This document shows positions 16,986-24,591 of a stretch of 36,001 bases of DNA, piece by piece; the stretch's first letter is position 1; each line of letters opens with the position of its first letter. The stretch is from positions 1 through 36,001 of the forward strand of contig JAIYDG010000159.1 of assembly GCA_027487625.1 (NCBI GenBank). The letters run 5' to 3'. The translations under genes and the position numbers were made by a program. The DNA comes from Bacteroidota bacterium. Its GTDB lineage: Bacteria > Bacteroidota > Bacteroidia > UKL13-3. The notes below the pieces were generated by a model that did no database searches, was not told where the DNA came from, and saw nothing but the letters and a program-made list of their open reading frames with translations.

Positions 16986-18101
16986 ATGTTATCTAAATTA
17001 AAATTATATACTAAGAATTTAATTGGTTGGTCAACAAAACGTAAGTTATTGGTTATTGCTGTTGACGATTATGGAAATGTAAGGCTGGCATCTAAATCTG
17101 CACGTCAGTTTTTAGATGCAAAAGGTTTAAAATTAAACAACCGTTTTGATGCTTATGATACTTTGGAAACAACCGAAGATTTAGAAATGTTGTTTTCGGT
17201 ATTAAGAAGTGTAAAAGATAAAAATGGCAAGCATGCTGTTTTCTCCCCACTTTCAATGGCCTGTAATTTAAATTTCGAAGCCGTTAGAGCCAATGGTGTA
17301 AAAGAAGTTGTGCTTGAAACAGTTTTAGATACTTACAACAGAATTAAAGTGAGTGAGGGCAATACAGAATTAATCAGACAAGGAATCAAAGAAGGCATTT
17401 ATGCTCCGGAATACCACGGTCGTGAGCATTTTAATATGCATCATTTTAAACACTTGTTAAATGAAAGAAACCCTGAATTACTAGCCAATATTGAAGTTGA
17501 TTCTTTAACAAGTATTTCATCCAAACCATTTTCAGAAATCAATTTTACAGGTGCCTATAAATTCCAAAAGTTCAGTGAAAACGAATCTTTGAAAGAAATA
17601 TTAAAAGATGGTTTAGTGAAATTTGAACAGGTTTATGGTTATAAAGCCAGATTATTTAATGCACCGGGTGGTAATGAACATAAAACACTTCATCATGCAT
17701 TAAGTGAATCAGGCATAGAATTTATCGAAACCAAGCTTCTGAAAAAAGAACACCAGGGTGATGGTAAATACAAAACCTTATTTCAATTCAATGGTCAGGC
17801 CGGACCTTATAACCAAACCTTAATGGTTCGTAATTGTGTTTTTGAACCGGGCGAAAAAGCAAGTTTCAATTGGGTTGATTCAGCCATGGATCAAGTGGAT
17901 GCCGCCTTTACATTAAACAAACCGGCCTATATCAGTTCTCACAGAGTTAATTTCTGTGGTTTAATCGATGAAGAAAACCGTAAAAAAGGTTTACACGATT
18001 TAAAATCGTTACTGACAAAAGTGGTTAAAAAATACCCTGATGTTGAGTTTGTTTCAGTATTGGAATTAGGAGACATCATTAAAAAAAGCAAAGCAAACTA
18101 A
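16986..18101 (+). CDS. NodB-like polysaccharide deacetylase-fold protein (copy 2)
   Basis: 371-residue paralogue of the product at 8132, collinear throughout: the Asp pair occupies the same positions (VIAVDDYGN, D27-D28). It also has the shared block TTEDLEMLFSVLRSVKDKNGK, the HxxxH in YHGREHFN, RLFNAPGGNEH in the middle, and ISSHRVNFCGLIDEENR at the end. No signal peptide or membrane helix is seen, so a cytoplasmic enzyme is expected, unlike periplasmic PgaB/IcaB-type deacetylases. It is placed directly after a GT4 gene, as is copy 1. Hydrolytic deacetylation is inferred from fold motifs only. Confidence 0.7.
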   Translation: MLSKLKLYTKNLIGWSTKRKLLVIAVDDYGNVRLASKSARQFLDAKGLKLNNRFDAYDTLETTEDLEMLFSVLRSVKDKNGKHAVFSPLSMACNLNFEAVRANGVKEVVLETVLDTYNRIKVSEGNTELIRQGIKEGIYAPEYHGREHFNMHHFKHLLNERNPELLANIEVDSLTSISSKPFSEINFTGAYKFQKFSENESLKEILKDGLVKFEQVYGYKARLFNAPGGNEHKTLHHALSESGIEFIETKLLKKEHQGDGKYKTLFQFNGQAGPYNQTLMVRNCVFEPGEKASFNWVDSAMDQVDAAFTLNKPAYISSHRVNFCGLIDEENRKKGLHDLKSLLTKVVKKYPDVEFVSVLELGDIIKKSKAN

Positions 18102-18106
18102 ATCTC

Positions 18107-19246
18107 ATGAGAATACTGGTTAATGCGAGCACATTAGTAGTTGGAGGTGGAATTCAAATTGGAGTTTCATTCATTCAAATCGCTGTTCAGAGAAAAGGAG
18201 TTGAATATCTATTTATAGTTTCAAAAGGTATTTACGATAACCTTAGCGCTGAATTAAAAGAAAAATACAATATTCAATGTTGTGAAATTTCTCCGGCTCA
18301 TCCAATAAATGGTTATAAATCCAGAAAATGGATTAAACAACTTGAGAGGGATTTTAATCCTGATTTTATTTATTCACCGGGTTTTCCTTCTTATATAAAA
18401 TTCAATAAACCTGAAGTTGGAAGATATACCAATCCTTGGGAAATCAATTCAGAACCTTTGCCATGGAACATTATTCCCGGAGGTTTTATAGGCAGACTAA
18501 AAACCAAATTAGGTATCTGGTACCGCTTAATGTGGGCCAAGAGAACTGATTACATGGAAACCCAAACCGAAGCTGCAAAACTGGGTATTGCCAGAAGAGC
18601 CAATTTCGATATCAATAAAATTAAAGTAATACCCAATTCTCCAAATCCTGTTTTTATTGAACAAGGGAAAGAAATTGAGGCAGCATCTCAATACAATCGC
18701 CCTGGTAATGCTGTATTTTGTTTAGCAGCAGGATATAGTCATAAAAACCTGAATATCATTCCTTCTGTAGCGAAAATTATGAAGGATAAATATGGAATGA
18801 GTTTAACTTTTCAATTAACACTTCCTCATGAAACCCTAATTTGGAAAGATGTTGAAAACAGAGCGAAGGAATTAGGAGTTTCAGATTTGGTTATTAACCT
18901 TGGGCCTCTTAAGTTAAAAGATTGTTTACCTTACTATAAAGAAGCCAAATTGGTGTTTTTACCTACTTTAATGGAAATCTTTTCAGCAACATATTTGGAG
19001 GCTATGTCGATGAAAGTACCAATTGTTACTACAGATTTGGAATTTGCCCACGACAATTGCGGAACGGCAGCCGCTTTTTTTGAACCTCAGAACGCCAATT
19101 CTGCGGCCGATGTCATAAATAAAGTACTCAATGACCAAAATTATTATAATTTCTTAATTGAGGAGGGTTTGAAAAAGTTAAATTCGTACCCTACTTTAGA
19201 AGAGAAGTATGATTCATTGTTTAAATGGTTTGAAGGAATAAATTAA
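18107..19246 (+). CDS. GT4-family glycosyltransferase
   Basis: 379-residue GT-B glycosyltransferase. The N-terminus MRILVNASTLVVGGGIQIGVSFIQIA has the glycine-rich acceptor-domain loop. The donor domain has CLAAGYSHKNLNIIPSVAKIM, LVINLGPLKLKDCLPYYKEAKLVFLPTLMEIFSATYLEAMSMKVPIVTTDLEFAHD, with the second Glu of the GT4 motif in ATYLEAMSM. The family is clear, the specificity is not. It sits five bases after the second NodB-like gene and five before the acetamidino trio. Confidence 0.9.
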   Translation: MRILVNASTLVVGGGIQIGVSFIQIAVQRKGVEYLFIVSKGIYDNLSAELKEKYNIQCCEISPAHPINGYKSRKWIKQLERDFNPDFIYSPGFPSYIKFNKPEVGRYTNPWEINSEPLPWNIIPGGFIGRLKTKLGIWYRLMWAKRTDYMETQTEAAKLGIARRANFDINKIKVIPNSPNPVFIEQGKEIEAASQYNRPGNAVFCLAAGYSHKNLNIIPSVAKIMKDKYGMSLTFQLTLPHETLIWKDVENRAKELGVSDLVINLGPLKLKDCLPYYKEAKLVFLPTLMEIFSATYLEAMSMKVPIVTTDLEFAHDNCGTAAAFFEPQNANSAADVINKVLNDQNYYNFLIEEGLKKLNSYPTLEEKYDSLFKWFEGIN

Positions 19247-19250
19247 TTAA

Positions 19251-20396
19251 ATGGAAAATAATAGACCTTATCAGATTTGTACCAAAACAATTATGGATAC
19301 CACAGATCCAAATATTGTTTTTGATGAAAATGGAATCAGTGATTACTATCACAATTACCATCAGAGCATTGTTCCAAACTGGCATACAGACAAAGCCGGT
19401 TATGATGAACTAATGAAAATAGCTGAAAAAATTAAGGCTGAAGGAAAAGGAAAAGATTTTGATTGTATCATTGGATTAAGTGGTGGATTAGACTCTTCCT
19501 ATACAGCTTATGTTGCTAAGGAAATCATGGGTGTTCGTCCTTTATTGTTTCACGTTGATGCAGGTTGGAATACAGACAAAGCTGTAGGTAACATCGAAAA
19601 ACTTTGTAAAGGTTTGGGATTGGAACTTTTTACAGAAGTAATCAACTGGGAGGAAATGAAAGATTTACAGGTTGCTTATCTGAAATCCGGTGTTCCGGGT
19701 CAGGATGCACCTCAGGATATTGCCTTTTTCTCGGGTATGTATAAGTTTGCCAGAAAACATAAAATTAAATATGTTCTTACTGGCGGGAACTTCTCAACAG
19801 AATGTTGCAAAGAGCCACCTGAATGGGGCGCTTATCCTGGTATCGACAAATGGTTGGTAATGGATATTTATAAAAAGTTTGGTAACAATAAATTGAAAAC
19901 ATTTCCAATTTTAGATATTTTGGAATACAAAGTTTTCTACCAAGTGTTTTTAGGAATGACTGTTTTTAAACCATTAAATTTAGTGCCATTTATTAAAGCT
20001 GATGCAGAGAATTTGCTATTCGAAAAGTATGGTTGGGAAAAGTTTCAGCATAAACATCATGAATCAAGATTTACCAGATTCTATGAAGATTATTGGTTGC
20101 CAAAAAGATTCGGTTTTGAAAAGAGAAGAGCTCATTTTTCTAGTTTGATTTTAACAGGTCAAATGTCTCGTGAGCAAGCTTTGGATAGAATTTCGAGACC
20201 TGAATTGGATGAACAAACATTGAAAAATGAATTTGAATATGTTGCTCATAAATTAGATTTAACTGTTGACCAATTACAGGCCATGTTTGAATTGCCAATT
20301 ACTACTTTTAAAGATTACAGAAACAAACGTCAGGTAATTAATTTTGGAGCAAAAATTTTAACTGCTCTAAAGATTGAAAACAGATTAATGAGATGA
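19251..20396 (+). CDS. wbuX: N-acetyl sugar amidotransferase (WbuX/LfnA/WbpG/PseA family)
   Basis: 381-residue PP-loop ATP pyrophosphatase-type amidotransferase. The adenylation loop is IGLSGGLDSSYTAYVA near residues 76-91, followed by LFHVDAGWNTDKAV and YVLTGGNFSTECCKEPPEWG. The known homologues WbpG (P. aeruginosa O5), LfnA (P. aeruginosa O12), WbuX (E. coli O145) and PseA turn an N-acetyl group into an acetamidino group, using ammonia supplied by HisH/HisF-like partners. Both partners follow here with ATGA and TAATG overlaps, so the three form one enzyme system. With capEFG upstream, UDP-L-FucNAc or an L-FucNAc residue is the likeliest substrate (giving L-FucNAm, as in E. coli O145). A 2,3-diacetamido uronate (WbpG-like) is the alternative. 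Confidence 0.9.
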   Translation: MENNRPYQICTKTIMDTTDPNIVFDENGISDYYHNYHQSIVPNWHTDKAGYDELMKIAEKIKAEGKGKDFDCIIGLSGGLDSSYTAYVAKEIMGVRPLLFHVDAGWNTDKAVGNIEKLCKGLGLELFTEVINWEEMKDLQVAYLKSGVPGQDAPQDIAFFSGMYKFARKHKIKYVLTGGNFSTECCKEPPEWGAYPGIDKWLVMDIYKKFGNNKLKTFPILDILEYKVFYQVFLGMTVFKPLNLVPFIKADAENLLFEKYGWEKFQHKHHESRFTRFYEDYWLPKRFGFEKRRAHFSSLILTGQMSREQALDRISRPELDEQTLKNEFEYVAHKLDLTVDQLQAMFELPITTFKDYRNKRQVINFGAKILTALKIENRLMR

Positions 20397-21007
20397 TAGG
20401 AATTTTAAATTACGGATTAGGAAATATCAAAGCATTCGAAAACATTTACAGGAAATTACACATTCCTGTAAGGGTTTTGAATTCAAAAGATGATTTTGAA
20501 GGTATCACCAAACTAATCCTTCCCGGTGTTGGTGCTTTCGATCATGCCATGACTACTTTCAATCAATCTGGTTTAAGAGAAATCAGTGAAAAAATGATTC
20601 TTGAAGACAAAGTTCCTGTAATAGGAATTTGTGTTGGTATGCAAATGCTTGCGGCTTCAAGTGATGAAGGTAAATTACTAGGTTTAGGATGGATAAAAGG
20701 TAAAGTTCATCGTTTTGATGAATCTAAGATCAATTTTGCTACTCATTTGCCTCATATGGGTTGGAATGATGTAAAAGTGAAACCTGATTCACCAATTTTT
20801 GTAGAGTTTCCAACAAATCCAAAATTCTATTTCTTACATTCTTACTATTTTGAATGTGACAATGCCTCAGATATCATTGCAACTTCAGAATATGGTATAG
20901 AATTTACCTGCGCAGTAAATCATGAAAACGTTTTTGGGGTTCAGTTTCACCCTGAAAAAAGTCATGAATATGGTATCAAATTATTAGAGAATTTTTCAAA
21001 AATATAA
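20393..21007 (+). CDS. wbuY: HisH-like glutaminase subunit of the acetamidino system (WbuY)
   Basis: 204-residue class I glutamine amidotransferase of the HisH type. It hydrolyses glutamine and passes ammonia to its partner. The catalytic triad looks complete: the nucleophile Cys is in VIGICVGMQMLAASS, and the His and Glu are in FGVQFHPEKSHEYG. The N-terminus is MIGILNYGLGNIKAFENI, as in HisH. No other histidine-biosynthesis genes are present, and the gene lies between the amidotransferase and the HisF-like gene with short overlaps on both sides. It is therefore assigned to sugar amidation (WbuY/HisH2 type), not to histidine synthesis. Confidence 0.9.
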   Translation: MIGILNYGLGNIKAFENIYRKLHIPVRVLNSKDDFEGITKLILPGVGAFDHAMTTFNQSGLREISEKMILEDKVPVIGICVGMQMLAASSDEGKLLGLGWIKGKVHRFDESKINFATHLPHMGWNDVKVKPDSPIFVEFPTNPKFYFLHSYYFECDNASDIIATSEYGIEFTCAVNHENVFGVQFHPEKSHEYGIKLLENFSKI

Positions 21008-21783
21008 TGCTTAGACCAAGAGTTATTCCCTGTTTACTTGTTCACCAGAAAGGTCTGGTAAAAACAGTTAAATTTAAGGACCCAAAGTATGTTGGCGACC
21101 CCATCAATGCTGTTCGTATATTTAATGAAAAGCAATCCGATGAACTCATGGTTGTTGATATTGATGCAACTGCAGATAATGCGGAACCTAATTATCAAAT
21201 GATTGAAAAATTAGCTTCAGAATGCAGAATGCCTTTGTGTTATGGCGGTGGAATTAAAACCGTTGAACAGGCACAAAGAATATTTTCACTTGGAGTAGAA
21301 AAAGTTGCTTTAAGTTCAGCTGCTATTGAAAACCCTCAGTTACTTCCAGCGATTGCAGAACGTGTTGGTACACAAAGTGTAGTTGTGGTATTGGATGTTA
21401 AAAAGAAGATGTTTGGTGGCTATGAAGTTTATACCCACAATGGGAAAAAAGCTACAGGAAAAAATCCAATTGAATTAGTACGTGAGTTCCAGAAATTAGG
21501 TGCGGGTGAAATCGTTATCAACTCAATTGATAATGATGGTGTAATGAAAGGTTATGATTTAGATTTAATCGAAAAGGTTAGAAAAGAAATCAGCTTGCCT
21601 TTAACTGTATTAGGCGGTGCAGGAAATCTTGAAGACATTGGTAAACTCATTTCTAAATTTGGTATTATAGGCGCTTCTGCAGGTAGTTTATTTGTTTTTA
21701 GAGGTGCTTATAAAGCAGTTTTAATCAATTACCCTAATCCTGAAGAAAAGGATGATTTAATAAAAAAGAATTTTCCAATTTAA
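21007..21783 (+). CDS. wbuZ: HisF-like subunit of the acetamidino system (WbuZ/HisF2)
   Basis: 258-residue (beta/alpha)8 barrel of the HisF family. It begins MLRPRVIPCLLVHQKGLVKT. In true HisF the matching segment reads I-x-C-L-D-V-K-D-G-R, and the catalytic acid is Asp11. Here position 11 is Leu, so cyclase activity should be lost. Other barrel features remain: VVDIDAT, LCYGGGIKTVEQA, VVVLDVKKK (the position of Asp130), EIVINSIDNDGVMKGYD and TVLGGAGNLED. The loss fits the AglZ/HisF2 acetamidino-modification group, where the barrel is thought to channel ammonia from the HisH-like subunit to the PP-loop amidotransferase. It overlaps the HisH-like gene by one base (TAATG). Confidence 0.9.
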   Translation: MLRPRVIPCLLVHQKGLVKTVKFKDPKYVGDPINAVRIFNEKQSDELMVVDIDATADNAEPNYQMIEKLASECRMPLCYGGGIKTVEQAQRIFSLGVEKVALSSAAIENPQLLPAIAERVGTQSVVVVLDVKKKMFGGYEVYTHNGKKATGKNPIELVREFQKLGAGEIVINSIDNDGVMKGYDLDLIEKVRKEISLPLTVLGGAGNLEDIGKLISKFGIIGASAGSLFVFRGAYKAVLINYPNPEEKDDLIKKNFPI

Positions 21784-21784
21784 T

Positions 21785-22978
21785 ATGAGGGTACTTTTTC
21801 TGATGCTCGCTTTTCCTGACATGGAAAAATCGTTTAACATGTATACAACTATAGTTAAACAATTTGCCGATAATGGTCATGATGTGTTGGTACTTGCTCC
21901 AACAGGTAATGAGTTACCTACAAGACTTGTAAAAGAAGCCGGTGTAGATGTCATCAGAGTAAATACACTTCCTGTTAAAAATGTACCCAATTTTGTAAAG
22001 GGATTCTCTAATTTATTGCTGCCATTTCAATATGGAAGAGCATTGAAGAAATTTAAACCCCATGCAGAATTCGATTTAATTGTTTCTCCAACTCCTCCAA
22101 TAACTTTGGTTCAGGTAATTACTAAACTAAAGAAAAAATTCAATTGCCCTTTTTACCTTATTTTAAGAGATATTTTTCCTCAGAATGCGGTTGATTTAGG
22201 ATTTATGAAAAAGGGTGGATTGATTTATAATTATTTCAAAAAACAAGAAGAAAAATTATATGCCCTTGCCGATCATATTGGTTGTATGTCGGATGCAAAT
22301 ATTGATTATGTAATCAAACATAATCCTGAACTAGATAAAAGCAAATTGCATGAATTAAAGAACTTCCAAATTCTTTATGACCTCCAATCAAAACCATCAG
22401 ACAATATCAGAAAAAAACATAACCTGGAAGGGAAGTTTTTAGTCGTATTTGGCGGGAACATGGGGAAACCTCAGCAATTGGAGAATGTACTTGCTTTGGC
22501 AAAATATTGTTCAAAATATCCAGAAGTTGTTTTTTGTTTGTTTGGGGAAGGTGTTCAAATGAAAAACCTTCAGAAACTTGCAGAGCAACAAGGCATTTCT
22601 AATTTAGTAATTCAAGGTACCATTTCAAAAAATGAATACCAGCATTTTTTAAGTTCTTGTGATGTTGGTTTAATCAGTCTGCATAAAGATTTTACTATTC
22701 CAAATATTCCAAGTAAAACATTGGATTATTTTAATGTAGGAATTCCTGTTTTAGCAAGCCTCGATGCTGCAACAGATTATGGAATGATTTTGGATAACTC
22801 AAATTCAGGATTATGGTCCTTAGCAGGAAACCACGATGAATTTGCAAACAATTTCGATAAGCTCTACCAAAATGCTGAATTAAGAAAAGAAATGGGTGCA
22901 AATGGTAGAAAATATTTCGAACAAAATTTAACTCCTGAAATTGCTTACCAAACAGTTTTTGGAAGAGTTAATTATTAA
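21785..22978 (+). CDS. GT4-family glycosyltransferase, WbuB-like
   Basis: 397-residue GT4 enzyme resembling WbuB-type transferases, which are linked to L-fucosamine in E. coli O-antigen clusters. It starts MRVLFLMLAFPDMEKSFNMY and has FDLIVSPTPPITLVQVITKLKKK, PFYLILRDIFPQNAVDLGFMKKGGLIYNYFKKQEEKLY, FLVVFGGNMGKPQQLENVLALAK and NIPSKTLDYFNVGIPVLAS. The long PxNAVDLG segment and the PSKTLDYF motif are characteristic of that subgroup. It starts one base after the HisF-like stop, so the product most likely transfers the FucNAc or FucNAm made by capEFG and wbuXYZ. The donor is an inference from context. Confidence 0.85.
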   Translation: MRVLFLMLAFPDMEKSFNMYTTIVKQFADNGHDVLVLAPTGNELPTRLVKEAGVDVIRVNTLPVKNVPNFVKGFSNLLLPFQYGRALKKFKPHAEFDLIVSPTPPITLVQVITKLKKKFNCPFYLILRDIFPQNAVDLGFMKKGGLIYNYFKKQEEKLYALADHIGCMSDANIDYVIKHNPELDKSKLHELKNFQILYDLQSKPSDNIRKKHNLEGKFLVVFGGNMGKPQQLENVLALAKYCSKYPEVVFCLFGEGVQMKNLQKLAEQQGISNLVIQGTISKNEYQHFLSSCDVGLISLHKDFTIPNIPSKTLDYFNVGIPVLASLDAATDYGMILDNSNSGLWSLAGNHDEFANNFDKLYQNAELRKEMGANGRKYFEQNLTPEIAYQTVFGRVNY

Positions 22979-22986
22979 ATTTTACA

Positions 22987-23979
22987 ATGAAACGGATATT
23001 ATATTTAGGATATTATTTAAAGCAGTTAGATAAAAATCTGTATGCCAAATTTTCTTCTTTTATCCAAGAGAGAAAAGGAATTTCAGCATTTTCAATTCCC
23101 TTCAGAATTGTATACAACAGCCTTAAATACAATATCAGTATTTTAGAATATTTTCAATTCCGCTTTTTCGAAAAATCGGATGCTGAAAAATTGGAATGGG
23201 CAGGAACAGGTCATATGTATGAATACCAATTGAGAATGAATCCAAAAGGTAACCGTGATATTTTAGATGATAAAACTAAATTCTATAAGTCATATCATCC
23301 ATTTTTTGTTCACAAAGCTGCCGACCTTGCTGAACTAAAAGCCAATCCTGAATTGGTAAAATTGTTATTGAATAGCAGTTCTGGAAAACTGGTTTTAAAA
23401 ACGGCTGATGGAAAATGCGGTAAAGGTGTAAAAATCATTGATACAAAAAATGTTTCTGCTGATACATTTTTAAGTGACATGGAAAAAGATGGATTTGATT
23501 TAGTAGAAGAGTTCATTATTCAACATCCTGACATCAATAAACTTTCACCATCTGCAGTAAATACCGTAAGAATATTTACACAATTAACTCCAGATAACAA
23601 GGTTGAAATTTTAGGTTGCAGATTAAGAATTTCAGTTAATTCTCCTATAGATAATTTAGCGGCAGGAAATTTAGCTGTTGAATTAGATGAGCAAACAGGG
23701 AAAGCTACTGGAGCTGCCATTTACAGTGATATTACAAAAGAGCCTAAAGAAATTCATCCTGTAACAGGAGTGCAAATTTCTGGATTTCAGGTACCAATGT
23801 GGAACGAAACAATTGATATGGTTAAAAAAGCTGCATTGTTTAATACAGCAAATCGTTCAATTGGTTGGGATATTGTCATTACAGAAAAAGGTCCAGGTTT
23901 AATTGAGGGTAATCATGACTGGTGTAAATTGTTGTGGCAATTACCTGTAAATCGCGGATTAAAAAAGTTATTGAGATAG
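22987..23979 (+). CDS. Sugar-transfer-associated ATP-grasp protein
   Basis: 330-residue protein resembling the sugar-transfer-associated ATP-grasp family (ATPgrasp_ST). The N-terminal helical part is followed by DDKTKFYKSYHPFFVHKAAD, the ATP-binding strand SSGKLVLKTADGKCGKGVKII, DLVEEFIIQHPDINKLSPSAVNTVRIFT and the C-terminal signature GWDIVITEKGPGLIEGNHDW, which includes the E-x-N metal site. Members sit beside glycosyltransferases or sugar-phosphate transferases in polysaccharide clusters, as here, with one base to the initiating transferase gene. The nucleophile and carboxylate are unknown. Confidence 0.85.
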   Translation: MKRILYLGYYLKQLDKNLYAKFSSFIQERKGISAFSIPFRIVYNSLKYNISILEYFQFRFFEKSDAEKLEWAGTGHMYEYQLRMNPKGNRDILDDKTKFYKSYHPFFVHKAADLAELKANPELVKLLLNSSSGKLVLKTADGKCGKGVKIIDTKNVSADTFLSDMEKDGFDLVEEFIIQHPDINKLSPSAVNTVRIFTQLTPDNKVEILGCRLRISVNSPIDNLAAGNLAVELDEQTGKATGAAIYSDITKEPKEIHPVTGVQISGFQVPMWNETIDMVKKAALFNTANRSIGWDIVITEKGPGLIEGNHDWCKLLWQLPVNRGLKKLLR

Positions 23980-23980
23980 T

Positions 23981-24586
23981 ATGTATAAATTTTTCTTAAA
24001 GCGCTTTATCGACTTTTTTCTCAGCTTAATCATTCTAATTCTGGTTAGCCCGATTATTTTTGTTTTTATATTAATACTCTATGTTGTGAATGAGGGTGAA
24101 CCATTCTTTTTTCAGGAAAGACCCGGTTTTAAAGAGAAGTCATTTAAAGTAATTAAGTTTCGTTCAATGAATAATAAAAAGGACGAAAACGGAGTACTAC
24201 TTCCCGATAATATCAGATTAACTCCAATGGGTAAACTGGTACGCAAAACATCAATTGATGAATTACCTCAACTTATAAATGTACTTAAAGGTGATATGAG
24301 TTTGGTAGGTCCGCGACCATTGCTGTTTAAGTATATTCCATTGTATTCAGAAGAACAAAAACGCAGACATGATGTAAGACCGGGAATTACCGGCCTGGCT
24401 CAGGTTAGCGGAAGAAACAGCATCAGTTGGACAGAGAAGTTTAGCCATGATGTTTATTACGTAGACAATCTTTCATTTTTGTTAGATATTAAAATTCTAT
24501 TTCTCACATTAAAAAAAGTATTGGTTAGCGAAGGTGTAAACCAAAGCGAAGACCGACCGATGTTGCCTTTCAACGGAAAAAATTAA
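23981..24586 (+). CDS. Initiating phosphoglycosyl transferase, PglC-like
   Basis: 201-residue monotopic phosphoglycosyl transferase of the small PglC/WbaP-C-terminal type. It would move a sugar-1-phosphate from a UDP-sugar onto undecaprenyl phosphate and so start repeat-unit assembly. The N-terminal re-entrant hydrophobic segment is at residues 9-36. It is followed by FFFQERPGFKEKSFKVIKFRSM, the catalytic Asp-Glu pair in KTSIDELPQLINVLKGDMSLVGPRPLL, and RHDVRPGITGLAQVSGRNSISW. The WcaJ-type N-terminal membrane bundle is absent, consistent with the PglC class. PglD-like and PglE-like genes three genes downstream point to a 2,4-diamino-2,4,6-trideoxy sugar as the first sugar. Confidence 0.93.
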   Translation: MYKFFLKRFIDFFLSLIILILVSPIIFVFILILYVVNEGEPFFFQERPGFKEKSFKVIKFRSMNNKKDENGVLLPDNIRLTPMGKLVRKTSIDELPQLINVLKGDMSLVGPRPLLFKYIPLYSEEQKRRHDVRPGITGLAQVSGRNSISWTEKFSHDVYYVDNLSFLLDIKILFLTLKKVLVSEGVNQSEDRPMLPFNGKN

Positions 24587-24591
24587 AACTT

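Noticed and set aside
20393-21783. HisH and HisF homologues as part of a histidine operon
   Set aside because: No other his genes are present, they overlap a PP-loop sugar amidotransferase gene, and the HisF-like protein lacks Asp11.
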